Shown: in pieces, positions 34,489-43,232 of the stretch
Layout: every line of letters begins with the position of its first letter
Numbering within the stretch: the first letter of the stretch is position 1
Assembly (NCBI GenBank): GCA_035798135.1
Contig: JAPFBR010000007.1
Location: forward strand, 62,001-126,000
Direction: 5' to 3'
From: Sediminicola sp035798135
GTDB lineage: Bacteria > Bacteroidota > Bacteroidia > Flavobacteriales > Flavobacteriaceae
Length of the DNA stretch: 64,000 nt
The notes under the pieces: generated by a model
The model's input: the letters and a program-made list of their open reading frames with translations, nothing else
Database searches by the model: none
Told to the model about the DNA's origin: nothing
Position numbers and translations under genes: made by a program

Positions 34489-35442
34489 ATGTCAGACGTT
34501 GCTTCCATCAATAGGTTAGTAGAAAAACACAAAGCCCTAAAACAAGAAATTGCCAAGGTGATCATCGGCCAAGAGGAAGTGGTCAACCAAGTGCTATTGT
34601 CTATCTATACAGGAGGACATTCCCTATTGATCGGTGTGCCCGGTCTTGCAAAAACCTTAATGGTTCATACCATTGCCCAAACTTTGGGACTCGATTTTAA
34701 GCGGATACAATTTACCCCGGATCTTATGCCCAGTGATATCCTCGGAAGTGAGATCTTGGACCAAAACCGCAATTTTAAGTTTATAAAAGGCCCTATATTT
34801 TCCAATATCATCCTAGCCGATGAAATTAACCGTACCCCGCCAAAAACGCAGGCAGCCCTTCTGGAGGCCATGCAGGAAAGGTCGGTTACCATTGCAGGGA
34901 CACAATATAAATTGGCGGAACCTTATTTTGTTCTTGCCACACAGAATCCTATTGAGCAGGAAGGGACCTATCCTTTGCCAGAAGCGCAATTGGACCGTTT
35001 TATGTTCGCTATAGAATTACAGTACCCTTCCATTGAGGAGGAAATTGAAGTAGTTAAGTCTACGACCTCTGACCATACCGCATCTTTAAATGCATTGTTC
35101 AACGCTCAGGAAATTGTGGAAGTGCAGCATTTGATCCGCAGGATCCCTGTGCCCGATAATGTTGTGGAATACGCGGTGCGATTGGTGAACAGTACGAGAC
35201 CCAATTTGCCGACGGCCTCAGATTTCGTGAAACAATATATAGACTGGGGTGCAGGCCCTCGGGCATCGCAAAACCTCATTTTGGCAGCCAAGGCGCATGC
35301 AGCGGTAAACGGTAAATTCTCCCCGGATATAGAAGATGTAAAGGCAGTCGCATGGGGAATTTTAAAGCATAGGATCATCAAAAACTACAAGGCGGAGGCC
35401 GAAGGGATCTCCGAAGATGATATAATCTTGAGGTTACTCTAA
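34489..35442 (+). CDS. MoxR-family AAA+ ATPase
   Basis: 317 residues. Walker A GVPGLAKT, Walker B ADEINRTPP, and the sensor region QNPIEQEGTYPLPEAQLDRF, all as in MoxR ATPases, which act as chaperones with VWA-domain partners. No such partner gene follows; aconitase starts 200 bp downstream. Four bases separate it from surA, so it is cotranscribed with the isomerases, which hints at a role in envelope protein folding. Confidence 0.9.
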   Translation: MSDVASINRLVEKHKALKQEIAKVIIGQEEVVNQVLLSIYTGGHSLLIGVPGLAKTLMVHTIAQTLGLDFKRIQFTPDLMPSDILGSEILDQNRNFKFIKGPIFSNIILADEINRTPPKTQAALLEAMQERSVTIAGTQYKLAEPYFVLATQNPIEQEGTYPLPEAQLDRFMFAIELQYPSIEEEIEVVKSTTSDHTASLNALFNAQEIVEVQHLIRRIPVPDNVVEYAVRLVNSTRPNLPTASDFVKQYIDWGAGPRASQNLILAAKAHAAVNGKFSPDIEDVKAVAWGILKHRIIKNYKAEAEGISEDDIILRLL

Positions 35443-35639
35443 TCCAAAAGACCCTATTTCAATCGTTGTCGTAAGCGAATACGCTTATTTTTTTCGAAAA
35501 AAGTAACAAATTCATTTTTTTTGAACCATTAATTGATTTTTCAATGAAAATGACATGAATCGTGGTCTTAAAATTTCGTTTGCCTCCACTATTTTATTAT
35601 TTTTGTTAGATTGCAATAACTAAAACACAAAACTATATA

Positions 35640-37907
35640 ATGGCATTTGACATCGATATGATCAAGGGATTGTATTCCAATATGGCCGAGCGCGTTGATA
35701 AGGCACGCGAGATCGTTGGGAGACCACTGACCCTTTCGGAGAAAATTTTATATTCCCATTTATGGGAAGGTAACGCTACTAAAGAATTTAAAAGGGGCAA
35801 GGACTATGTAGACTTCGCACCGGACCGTATAGCATGTCAGGATGCAACCGCACAAATGGCATTATTGCAGTTTATGCAGGCGGGTAAACCTCAAGTTGCC
35901 GTTCCTACAACAGTGCACTGTGATCACCTGATCCAGGCAAAAAGTGGGGCAGTGGCCGATTTAAAGGTTGCCAATAGCACAAGTGCAGAGGTATTCGATT
36001 TCTTGGAATCGGTATCCAACAAATATGGAATTGGATTTTGGAAGCCGGGAGCTGGAATTATCCACCAAGTAGTACTGGAAAATTATGCCTTCCCAGGAGG
36101 AATGATGATAGGTACAGATTCCCATACGGTGAATGCCGGGGGATTGGGAATGGTAGCCATAGGAGTTGGTGGTGCCGATGCCGTGGATGTAATGGCCGGA
36201 ATGGCGTGGGAATTGAAATTCCCAAAATTGATTGGGGTAAAATTGACCGGTAATATTTCTGGTTGGACCTCCTCGAAAGATGTAATCTTAAAAGTGGCCG
36301 GGATCCTTACCGTAAAGGGTGGAACTGGGGCTATAATAGAATATTTTGGTGAAGGAGCTAAAAACCTTTCTTGTACGGGAAAAGGAACCATATGTAATAT
36401 GGGTGCCGAAGTAGGGGCAACTACGTCTACCTTTGGATACGATGCTTCAATGGAGCGTTACCTTAGGGCTACGGACAGAAGTGATATAGCCGATGCTGCG
36501 AATGCTGTAAAGGAACACCTAACCGCTGATGCGGAGGTATACGCCAATCCAGAAAAATATTTTGATGAGTTGATTGAGATCAACTTAGATGAATTGAGAC
36601 CACACTTAAATGGTCCATTTACACCGGATTTGGCCACACCAGTGGGTGAATTGGGAGTGAAAGCCAGAGAAAATGGATGGCCTATTAAAGTAGATTGGGG
36701 ATTGATCGGATCCTGTACCAACTCTTCTTATGAAGATTTGACCCGGGCCGCCTCTATTGCCAAACAAGCCGTTGATAAAAAAATAAAACCAAAATCTGAT
36801 TTTGGAATCAACCCAGGATCAGAGCAAATTAGGTTCACCGCAGAAAGGGATGGCCTTTTGCAGATTTTTGAAAATTTAGGAGCCACAGTATTTACCAATG
36901 CCTGTGGGCCATGTATAGGACAGTGGGATAGAAGTGACCTAAAAGGGGATGAGAAAAATACCATTGTACATTCCTTTAACAGAAACTTCTCCAAAAGAGC
37001 TGATGGAAATCCAAATACGCATGCTTTTGTAGGTTCACCGGAAATGGTGGCTGCAATCGCAATTTCAGGGCGTTTGGATTTTAATCCAATGACCGATACC
37101 CTTTTGAACGACAAGGGAGAAGAAGTAAAATTGGACGAACCGTTGGGAATAGAGCTTCCACCATTAGGGTTTGATGTAGAGGATGCCGGATATTTGGCGC
37201 CTAATGATGATGGTGCAAGTGTGGTGGTAAAGGTAGACCCTAAATCAGAAAGATTACAATTGTTGGACCCTTTCAAACCTCTTACACCTGAAAGCTTACA
37301 AGGAGTAAAATTATTGATCAAAGCCTTCGGGAAATGTACCACTGACCATATCTCTATGGCAGGTCCATGGTTGCGTTACAGAGGTCACTTGGACAATATA
37401 GCCAACAACACCTTGATCGGTGCTGTAAATGCTTATAACAAAAAGACCAATTTTGTAAAGAACCAACTTACCGGAGAGTATCTTGGAGTACCAGATGCAC
37501 AGCGTGCCTATAAGGCTGCGGGCATTAATACCATTGTGGTGGGTGACCATAACTATGGGGAAGGTTCTTCGAGGGAACATGCGGCCATGCAACCAAGACA
37601 TTTGGGGGTCGCTGCCGTATTGGTGAAATCTTTTGCACGTATCCACGAAACAAACCTTAAAAAACAAGGGATGTTGGGATTGACTTTCGCCAATGAATCC
37701 GACTATGATCTGATTCAGGAAGATGATATCTTCAATTTCTTGGATATTGATGCTTTTGCTCCTGACAAGCAGTTAACCATAGAAGTGGTCCACAAGGACG
37801 GCAGTAAGGATACCATTAAAGTGAACCATACCTATAACCAATCCCAAATAGAATGGTTTCATGAAGGTTCTGCATTAAATGTGATAAAAAGGGAAAATGC
37901 TTCCTAA
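35640..37907 (+). CDS. acnA: Aconitate hydratase (mitochondrial-type)
   Basis: 755 residues, full length. Cluster cysteines are in GSCTNSSYEDL and ACGPCIGQW; the C-terminal swivel domain has GDHNYGEGSSREHAAMQPRHLG. It isomerises citrate to isocitrate in the TCA cycle with a [4Fe-4S] cluster. It has its own promoter region (TATTTTTG at 35598-35605 is a candidate, though the spacing to a TTTG is short) and a strong terminator, so it is a single-gene unit. Confidence 0.95.
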   Translation: MAFDIDMIKGLYSNMAERVDKAREIVGRPLTLSEKILYSHLWEGNATKEFKRGKDYVDFAPDRIACQDATAQMALLQFMQAGKPQVAVPTTVHCDHLIQAKSGAVADLKVANSTSAEVFDFLESVSNKYGIGFWKPGAGIIHQVVLENYAFPGGMMIGTDSHTVNAGGLGMVAIGVGGADAVDVMAGMAWELKFPKLIGVKLTGNISGWTSSKDVILKVAGILTVKGGTGAIIEYFGEGAKNLSCTGKGTICNMGAEVGATTSTFGYDASMERYLRATDRSDIADAANAVKEHLTADAEVYANPEKYFDELIEINLDELRPHLNGPFTPDLATPVGELGVKARENGWPIKVDWGLIGSCTNSSYEDLTRAASIAKQAVDKKIKPKSDFGINPGSEQIRFTAERDGLLQIFENLGATVFTNACGPCIGQWDRSDLKGDEKNTIVHSFNRNFSKRADGNPNTHAFVGSPEMVAAIAISGRLDFNPMTDTLLNDKGEEVKLDEPLGIELPPLGFDVEDAGYLAPNDDGASVVVKVDPKSERLQLLDPFKPLTPESLQGVKLLIKAFGKCTTDHISMAGPWLRYRGHLDNIANNTLIGAVNAYNKKTNFVKNQLTGEYLGVPDAQRAYKAAGINTIVVGDHNYGEGSSREHAAMQPRHLGVAAVLVKSFARIHETNLKKQGMLGLTFANESDYDLIQEDDIFNFLDIDAFAPDKQLTIEVVHKDGSKDTIKVNHTYNQSQIEWFHEGSALNVIKRENAS

Positions 37908-37930
37908 ATTCATTTTTTAAATAGTTTATG

Positions 37931-37960
37931 AAAACTCCTGATTATCATCAGGAGTTTTTT
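37931..37960 (+). terminator. Rho-independent terminator after aconitase
   Basis: A 12-bp perfect stem, AAAACTCCTGAT/ATCAGGAGTTTT, with loop TATC and a T run, 24 bp after the stop. Confidence 0.9.
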
Positions 37961-37986
37961 AGTTTTGGGGGGAAATAAAAAAACAT

Positions 37987-38547
37987 ATGAAAATTAGTAA
38001 GAAGACCTTTCTAAATGTATTGCTTATTGCCTTTATAGTATCGTTTTTTGTAACGCCTGTAGGGTATTATGGGAAGGTTTTATTAAATAAAATATTTTCA
38101 TTCAGTCCAAATGTTACGGCAGTTTCGGATAGGGAGCGTATCACTGACTACGATTGGAGGTTGAAAGATGCGAATTGGAACTTTTTTAACTTCAAAAAAT
38201 CAAAAGGTAATGTAGTGCTTATCAATCTTTGGGCCTCATGGCAATTACCAAGTGTTGCAGAATTGGCCAGTATCCAGGACCTTTACGATAAGTATAACGA
38301 CAAAATGGATTTTTATATCATAACCAATGAGGAGCGTGAACCCGTAGAAGCCTTTATGGAAGAACATGGTTTCACCTTTCCTGTAACTTATTTGATCATA
38401 GGGGAGAAGATGCCGATCAGTGATCAAGTAGTTCCTGCTTCCTATTTGCTGGATAAATCCGGCAATATAGTGATCCATAAGGAGGGCATAGCAGATTGGG
38501 ACAACAGTAAGGTGCGAGATATCTTGGATGGACTTATAAAGGAGTAA
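37987..38547 (+). CDS. TlpA-like thioredoxin-fold protein lacking its active-site cysteines
   Basis: 186 residues with a membrane-anchor signal (about 8-25) and a thioredoxin domain from residue 60. The expected W-C-x-x-C position reads LWASWQLPS: Gln 86 and Ser 89 replace both cysteines. The rest is a close match to the next gene (38550-39116), so the two come from a tandem duplication. It cannot do thiol-disulfide exchange in the usual way; a structural or partner-binding role is likely. Two bases separate it from the active paralogue. Confidence 0.8.
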   Translation: MKISKKTFLNVLLIAFIVSFFVTPVGYYGKVLLNKIFSFSPNVTAVSDRERITDYDWRLKDANWNFFNFKKSKGNVVLINLWASWQLPSVAELASIQDLYDKYNDKMDFYIITNEEREPVEAFMEEHGFTFPVTYLIIGEKMPISDQVVPASYLLDKSGNIVIHKEGIADWDNSKVRDILDGLIKE

Positions 38548-38549
38548 CA

Positions 38550-39116
38550 ATGTCATTTAAAATTAGTAAAAATCAATGGATGAACGCTGCCTTGATCTTG
38601 GGGGTCATCCTAGTGTTGTTTACTCCTATTGGGTTTAAGATCAAGGTTATGGCAAGTAGATTGCTTTCCAGTAGCGCAGCCATGGTTAAAGCAGAGCTGC
38701 AAGTACCCTTGGATTCATATAAATGGGAATTGAAAGATACCGAAATGCAATCTTTTGATTTTGAAAACCAAAAAGGAAAGGTAATACTTGTTAATTTCTG
38801 GGCCACATGGTGTGCGCCTTGTATAGCAGAAATGCCAAGTATGCAGGCACTTTATAACGATTATGGGGATAGGGTTGCCTTTATGTTCGTTTCCAATGAG
38901 GAAGAGCAAAAAGTATTGGACTTCATAAAGCGAAAAAATTACGACCTTCCTGTATATTTTCCACAGACCCAAGAACCAAAAGTATTGAGCTCAAAAGTAC
39001 TACCAACAACCTATATCATCAATAAAAAGGGAAAAATAATGGTAGCTGAAACGGGTGCAACCGATTGGAACAGCACAGCCACTAGAAAATTGTTGGATTC
39101 CCTATTGGAGGAGTAG
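38550..39116 (+). CDS. TlpA-like thiol-disulfide oxidoreductase
   Basis: 188 residues, N-terminal signal anchor, thioredoxin domain with FWATWCAPCIAEMPS (Cys 88 and Cys 91), cis-Pro in SKVLPTTY. It should reduce or move disulfides in the periplasm. Together with the cysteine-free paralogue 2 bp upstream and the CrtA-like gene 4 bp downstream it forms a plus-strand operon facing the crt operon; a role in keeping a haem or oxygenase partner reduced is a possibility only. Confidence 0.9.
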   Translation: MSFKISKNQWMNAALILGVILVLFTPIGFKIKVMASRLLSSSAAMVKAELQVPLDSYKWELKDTEMQSFDFENQKGKVILVNFWATWCAPCIAEMPSMQALYNDYGDRVAFMFVSNEEEQKVLDFIKRKNYDLPVYFPQTQEPKVLSSKVLPTTYIINKKGKIMVAETGATDWNSTATRKLLDSLLEE

Positions 39117-39120
39117 TTTT

Positions 39121-39831
39121 ATGTCACAGATTACCACCCTTACCTTTTTTAAATATCACGGTTTCTTGAAGAAGTTATGGGCCTTTGGTATGATGCAATT
39201 TGGTCATAGGCCGATGTCCAAGGTATCAGGCCTGCAATTCTATAAATTAATGGGAAGCGGAAAAGAAGGTTTTGATCCTTTTCCAGATTGGTCGGTGTAC
39301 GCCATACTACAAGTTTGGGACAATGAAGCAGCCGCAAACCTATTTTTTGGTTCTTCCGATCTCATAAAAAGGTACAGGGGCCAAAGTAAGGAATGTTGGA
39401 CCCTTTATTTGAAAAATATTTCTGCCAAAGGGGAGTGGGCCGGGGTTAATCCTTTCGAAAAAAACAATTATATAGATCAGGAGAACCCATATATAGCGGT
39501 TATAACCAGAGCAACCATAAAAAAAAGGTTATTGTACAGATTTTGGAAGTATGTGCCAACCTCCCAATCTTCCTTAAACGCCAATCCGGGATTAATCTAT
39601 ACCAAGGGCGTCGGAGAGGTGCCTATTACGCAAATGGCCACTTTTAGTTTGTGGAAGAATAAAGAATCCCTGATGGAGTTCGCTTATGCCAGTAAAGAGC
39701 ATCAGAGTGCCATACAGCAAACTAAGGAGTTGAAATGGTATAAGGAAGAGTTGTTTTCCCGTTTTCAGCCCTATCGTTCTTTGGGAACATGGAAAGGAGT
39801 ACAGCAATTACCGGCCTTAACCGAAAAATAG
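39121..39831 (+). CDS. CrtA-like (spheroidene monooxygenase family) protein
   Basis: 236 residues from ATG 39121. The longer frame would overlap the thioredoxin gene. TTLTFFKYHGFLKKLWAFGMMQFGHRPMS and NPGLIYTKGVGEVPITQMATFSLWKN fit the CrtA/DUF3291 family, whose purple-bacterial members add a keto group to acyclic carotenoids and contain haem. The gene ends by overlapping the cruF gene by 15 bp in convergent orientation, which ties it to the carotenoid operon. The actual reaction and substrate here are not known. Confidence 0.7.
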   Translation: MSQITTLTFFKYHGFLKKLWAFGMMQFGHRPMSKVSGLQFYKLMGSGKEGFDPFPDWSVYAILQVWDNEAAANLFFGSSDLIKRYRGQSKECWTLYLKNISAKGEWAGVNPFEKNNYIDQENPYIAVITRATIKKRLLYRFWKYVPTSQSSLNANPGLIYTKGVGEVPITQMATFSLWKNKESLMEFAYASKEHQSAIQQTKELKWYKEELFSRFQPYRSLGTWKGVQQLPALTEK

Positions 39832-40461
39832 AAAGAAATACCCAAAAAAGACCAATTGGGCCGAGTATAAATGAAGGGAAAATTTTGTATTCCCTTCCTG
39901 CCGTAAAAAATGTAATATGATCTGGAAGAGCAACGCTATGGAGAACCATGTGGTGTAATTTTCAAATGGCGCCATCCCGCCTTCAAAAGTCCAAAAGTTA
40001 AAGTTAGCAGCACTTTGTTCCATAAAAAAATCGAGGAGTACCATTAGTATGGCACCAAGTAAAATTTTTAGCGGAGCGTTGGTGGTTACCAACGTTGCCA
40101 AAGTTCCCGATATAAAGGTCAGAATGCCCCAATAGACACCAATCAAATAGGGAACCCCATCCAACTTGGGACCAAAATTACTGCCATAGCTGTACGTGCC
40201 GAAAAGAACTCCATAAGTGACACCTAACCATTCGGCAAACATTCCTCCAACAAAAAATAAAACAAAGGCCAAATATTTTTTGACAGTATCCATAGGATAG
40301 ACCCAAAAAAATAAAAGCAGGCTAATGGAAAGGTTTAAGGTGGTTTTGGATACGAACCATGCTTGATATCCTATGCTGATTCCTATAAGAGCGGCAATAT
40401 GGAATAGCCAAACAACTCCTATGGCCACAGTAATTTTTTTTATGATGATCTTGTCTAACAT
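39817..40461 (-). CDS. cruF: Carotenoid 1',2'-hydratase family protein (CruF-like)
   Basis: 214 residues with six or seven helices. FAEWLGVTYGVLFGTYSYGSNFGPKLDGVPYLIG and the later DFFMEQSAAN carry the acidic and aromatic residues of the CruF/DUF422 family, which adds water to psi-ends of gamma-carotene or lycopene. Last gene of the crt operon, 3 bp from crtD. With CrtD it would give a 1'-hydroxy-3',4'-didehydro end as in myxol and saproxanthin. Confidence 0.8.
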   Translation of the reverse strand: MLDKIIIKKITVAIGVVWLFHIAALIGISIGYQAWFVSKTTLNLSISLLLFFWVYPMDTVKKYLAFVLFFVGGMFAEWLGVTYGVLFGTYSYGSNFGPKLDGVPYLIGVYWGILTFISGTLATLVTTNAPLKILLGAILMVLLDFFMEQSAANFNFWTFEGGMAPFENYTTWFSIALLFQIILHFLRQEGNTKFSLHLYSAQLVFFGYFFLFFG

Positions 40462-40464
40462 ATA

Positions 40465-41931
40465 TTAAACTTTTGGGACCAAATCCCCGACTATTTTGGC
40501 TGATAATAGACAGAGGGGAATACCACCTCCAGGATGTACGGATCCTCCGCAGAAATATAAATTTTTTATGGCATTGCTAAAATTGGGATGCCTTAGAAAT
40601 GCGGCAAATTTACTATTGCTCGCCGCTCCGTATAAAGCGCCCCTATATGAACTTGTGTCCCTTTCTATACCAATGGGATCCATGATATGTTCTGCCGTGA
40701 TCAACCGTTCAAGGTCCACCCCAAGGATGCTATTGATCTTTGAAATAATTCTACCGCGGGCTTCAGCTTTTAATTGTTCCCAATCCTGTCCATAATTTCC
40801 CGGAACATTGATCATGACAAACCAATTTTCGTGTCCCTTGGGGGCGTCTTCGGGCTGTTCCTTACTGGTAATATTGATATAGATGGTGGGGTCATTGAAG
40901 ATGGTATCCTCCTTGAAGATAGCGGAAAATTCCTTCTCATAGTTTTTACTGAAAAGGATATTGTGCAGATCCATATCTGGGAATTCCCGGGAGATGCCCC
41001 AGTAAAAAATCAGGGCCGAACTGGAGCGTTCTTGTTCCAATACCTTTTTAGGATGGATTTGATCTTGGAGTAAATTTTTATAGGTGGGAAAAATATCCAT
41101 GTTGGATATAGTCATATTGGCCCTATAATCCCCTTTGTTTGAGACCACACCCACAGCTTTTTTATGTTCCACCTTAATCTTCTGCACTTTTTCATTAAAC
41201 TTAAACATAATCCCTTGGCTTACCGCCAATTCATAAAGACTCTTACTTATTTGGACCATCCCTCCTTTGGGAAAGAATGTACCGTAATGCATTTCCAGAT
41301 GCGGGATCATAGACATGATACCAGGGGTCTGATAAGGTGAGGATCCATTATAGGTGGCAAACCTATTGAACAATTGTACCAATTTGGGACTTTGAAATGT
41401 TCTTTCATTAATAGTGTTCAAGGTGCTGTTTACATCCAATTTTCCTATTTGTAAAATAGCTTTGATCGTGTCGTTGGAAAGGTAAGTACTGACCTTGTGA
41501 AGGGATTTTTCCAGAAAAATGGATGCCGTTAAATCGTATTTTTTAGCGTTGTCTGCCAGATATTTTTTTATTTTGGACTCGCTTTCCCCAAAAGTCTTTG
41601 CGGCTTCTTTGATAAAGGTTTCTGTATCTCCGGGTGCGGAAAAGGAGGTGCCGTCTTCCCAAAAATAATTGCAGATCACATTTTTTTTAGAATATTGAAA
41701 AAGGGATTTCGGATCTATTTCGTAGAGCTGAAATAATTCATCCACTAAGTGTGGCATGGTAAATAGGGAGGGGCCTAGGTCAAATCGGTAGCCCCTAACC
41801 TCTTTGGAGTGTAACTTACCACCGGGATAGCTATTGGCTTCAAAAACGGTTACATCATAGCCGATTTTTTTTAAACGCAGGGCAGTGGCTATTCCGCCAA
41901 TTCCTGAACCGATCACTATGGCGTTGGGCAT
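40465..41931 (-). CDS. crtD: Carotenoid 3,4-desaturase (CrtD-like), CrtI family
   Basis: 488 residues. FAD-binding GSGIGGIATALRLKK at the start, then SYPGGKLHSKEVRGYRFDLGPSLF; C-terminal GGGIPLCLLSAKIVGDL. Same family as CrtI but clearly different from the copy at 43233-44690. Since it lies beside cruF and crtZ, and crtI is present separately, the likely role is desaturation at C-3',4' of 1'-hydroxy carotenoids. A 2-bp gap separates it from crtZ. Confidence 0.8.
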   Translation of the reverse strand: MPNAIVIGSGIGGIATALRLKKIGYDVTVFEANSYPGGKLHSKEVRGYRFDLGPSLFTMPHLVDELFQLYEIDPKSLFQYSKKNVICNYFWEDGTSFSAPGDTETFIKEAAKTFGESESKIKKYLADNAKKYDLTASIFLEKSLHKVSTYLSNDTIKAILQIGKLDVNSTLNTINERTFQSPKLVQLFNRFATYNGSSPYQTPGIMSMIPHLEMHYGTFFPKGGMVQISKSLYELAVSQGIMFKFNEKVQKIKVEHKKAVGVVSNKGDYRANMTISNMDIFPTYKNLLQDQIHPKKVLEQERSSSALIFYWGISREFPDMDLHNILFSKNYEKEFSAIFKEDTIFNDPTIYINITSKEQPEDAPKGHENWFVMINVPGNYGQDWEQLKAEARGRIISKINSILGVDLERLITAEHIMDPIGIERDTSSYRGALYGAASNSKFAAFLRHPNFSNAIKNLYFCGGSVHPGGGIPLCLLSAKIVGDLVPKV

Positions 41932-41933
41932 TG

Positions 41934-42383
41934 CTATTTTTTAAAATATTTGAAGGGTACAAATAACATCCCAAAACATTCACCGTCTCCTTTATCTAAT
42001 TGTTTATGGTGCATTTTATGTGCTCTTCGAACACCTTTCGCATACCAGTTATTTGCATTTCTGAATAGTCTGAAGCGTTGGTGTATGAAAATATCATGGA
42101 CCAAAAAATATGCAGCTCCATAAGCCATAATACCCAACCCAATGGGTAGAGCATACCAAAATGAGGTACTTGCCGAAATATAAAAACAACTCATGCTGAT
42201 GACCGCATAAAAAATAAAGAAAGCATCGTTTCTCTCGAACCACGAATCGTGGTCCTTTTTATGATGGTCCTTGTGCAGGACCCATAGGAAACCGTGCATT
42301 ACATATTTATGCGTAAACCACGCCATAAATTCCATGATGGAGAAGGTGGCTAAAAAGATGAGTAATCCTATTAAAATATTCAT
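41934..42383 (-). CDS. crtZ: Beta-carotene hydroxylase (CrtZ)
   Basis: 149 residues, four helices and the histidine clusters of the fatty-acid-hydroxylase superfamily: HKYVMH, HKDHHKKDH, HDIFIH and HKMHHKQ. It adds 3-hydroxyl groups to beta rings using a di-iron centre. The start codon overlaps the crtB stop by one base (TAATG). Its presence implies a beta-ring, so a lycopene cyclase must be encoded outside this window. Confidence 0.9.
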   Translation of the reverse strand: MNILIGLLIFLATFSIMEFMAWFTHKYVMHGFLWVLHKDHHKKDHDSWFERNDAFFIFYAVISMSCFYISASTSFWYALPIGLGIMAYGAAYFLVHDIFIHQRFRLFRNANNWYAKGVRRAHKMHHKQLDKGDGECFGMLFVPFKYFKK

Positions 42384-43222
42384 TACACTAAATTTAATTT
42401 ATAGTTGACATAAGACTTGGCCAATAATTGAAATTTTTGATAGTTGGGAACGCTTATTCTAGCATTCTTAATTTCCAATGGCGGCGTGTTCTGAAGTTTT
42501 TGCAACAATTTGGAGTAATATCTGTATGCCGTATACACCCCTAATTTAGCCTCATTGGGCAGCTGTACGATCCCTGAATACCCCATGTCGAAATCTGCTT
42601 TTATTTCAGCTATAATGCTAGATTTTGAGGATTCGTTTAGCTCGTTTAAATTGGTATTGGGAAAATAGGTCCTATTTAGGGTTTCATAATCGGCTTTAAG
42701 GTCACGAAGGAAGTTTACTTTTTGGAATGCGCTTCCCAAAGCCATAGCGGATACTTTTAAACGCTCGTATTCGTTTTCATCTCCATGTACAAACACCATA
42801 AGGCACATTAGACCAACAACATCTGCGGAACCATATATGTATGTTTTATATTCCTCGTCCGTTCGGTAAACATTCTTGGTGAGGTCCATACGCATGCTCT
42901 TCATAAAAGAGGAGACAAGGTGCATTGGTATCTGGTATTTGTGAAATGTATGCTGAAAAGAGTTTAAAATAGGGTTTAAACTGATTTTGTAAAGAAGGGC
43001 ATGTTCCAAATCCTGTTCAAATTTATTGAACAGTTCTGTTTTATCGTAATCATGAAAAGTGTCTACAATCTCATCTGCAAATCTTACAAAGCCATATATA
43101 TTGTAGATGTCACCTCTGATGGAAGTGGCCAACATTTTTGTGGCAAGGGCAAAAGAGGTACTATAGGATTCCGTGACAGTCTTGCTGCATTGATAGGATA
43201 CGTTGTCAAAAATGGCTTTCAT
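42383..43222 (-). CDS. crtB: Phytoene synthase (CrtB)
   Basis: 279 residues of the trans-isoprenyl diphosphate synthase head-to-head class. Two Asp-rich sites: RFADEIVDTFHDYD and FLRDLKADYE. It couples two geranylgeranyl diphosphates to phytoene. Third gene of the operon, 10 bp after crtI. FALATKMLATSIRGDIYNIYGFVR at the N terminus is the typical helix A/B region. Confidence 0.9.
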   Translation of the reverse strand: MKAIFDNVSYQCSKTVTESYSTSFALATKMLATSIRGDIYNIYGFVRFADEIVDTFHDYDKTELFNKFEQDLEHALLYKISLNPILNSFQHTFHKYQIPMHLVSSFMKSMRMDLTKNVYRTDEEYKTYIYGSADVVGLMCLMVFVHGDENEYERLKVSAMALGSAFQKVNFLRDLKADYETLNRTYFPNTNLNELNESSKSSIIAEIKADFDMGYSGIVQLPNEAKLGVYTAYRYYSKLLQKLQNTPPLEIKNARISVPNYQKFQLLAKSYVNYKLNLV

Positions 43223-43232
43223 AATCCAATTA

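Noticed and set aside
37147..37667. Minus-strand ORF of 118 codons over aconitase
   Set aside because: Antisense shadow of conserved aconitase sequence.
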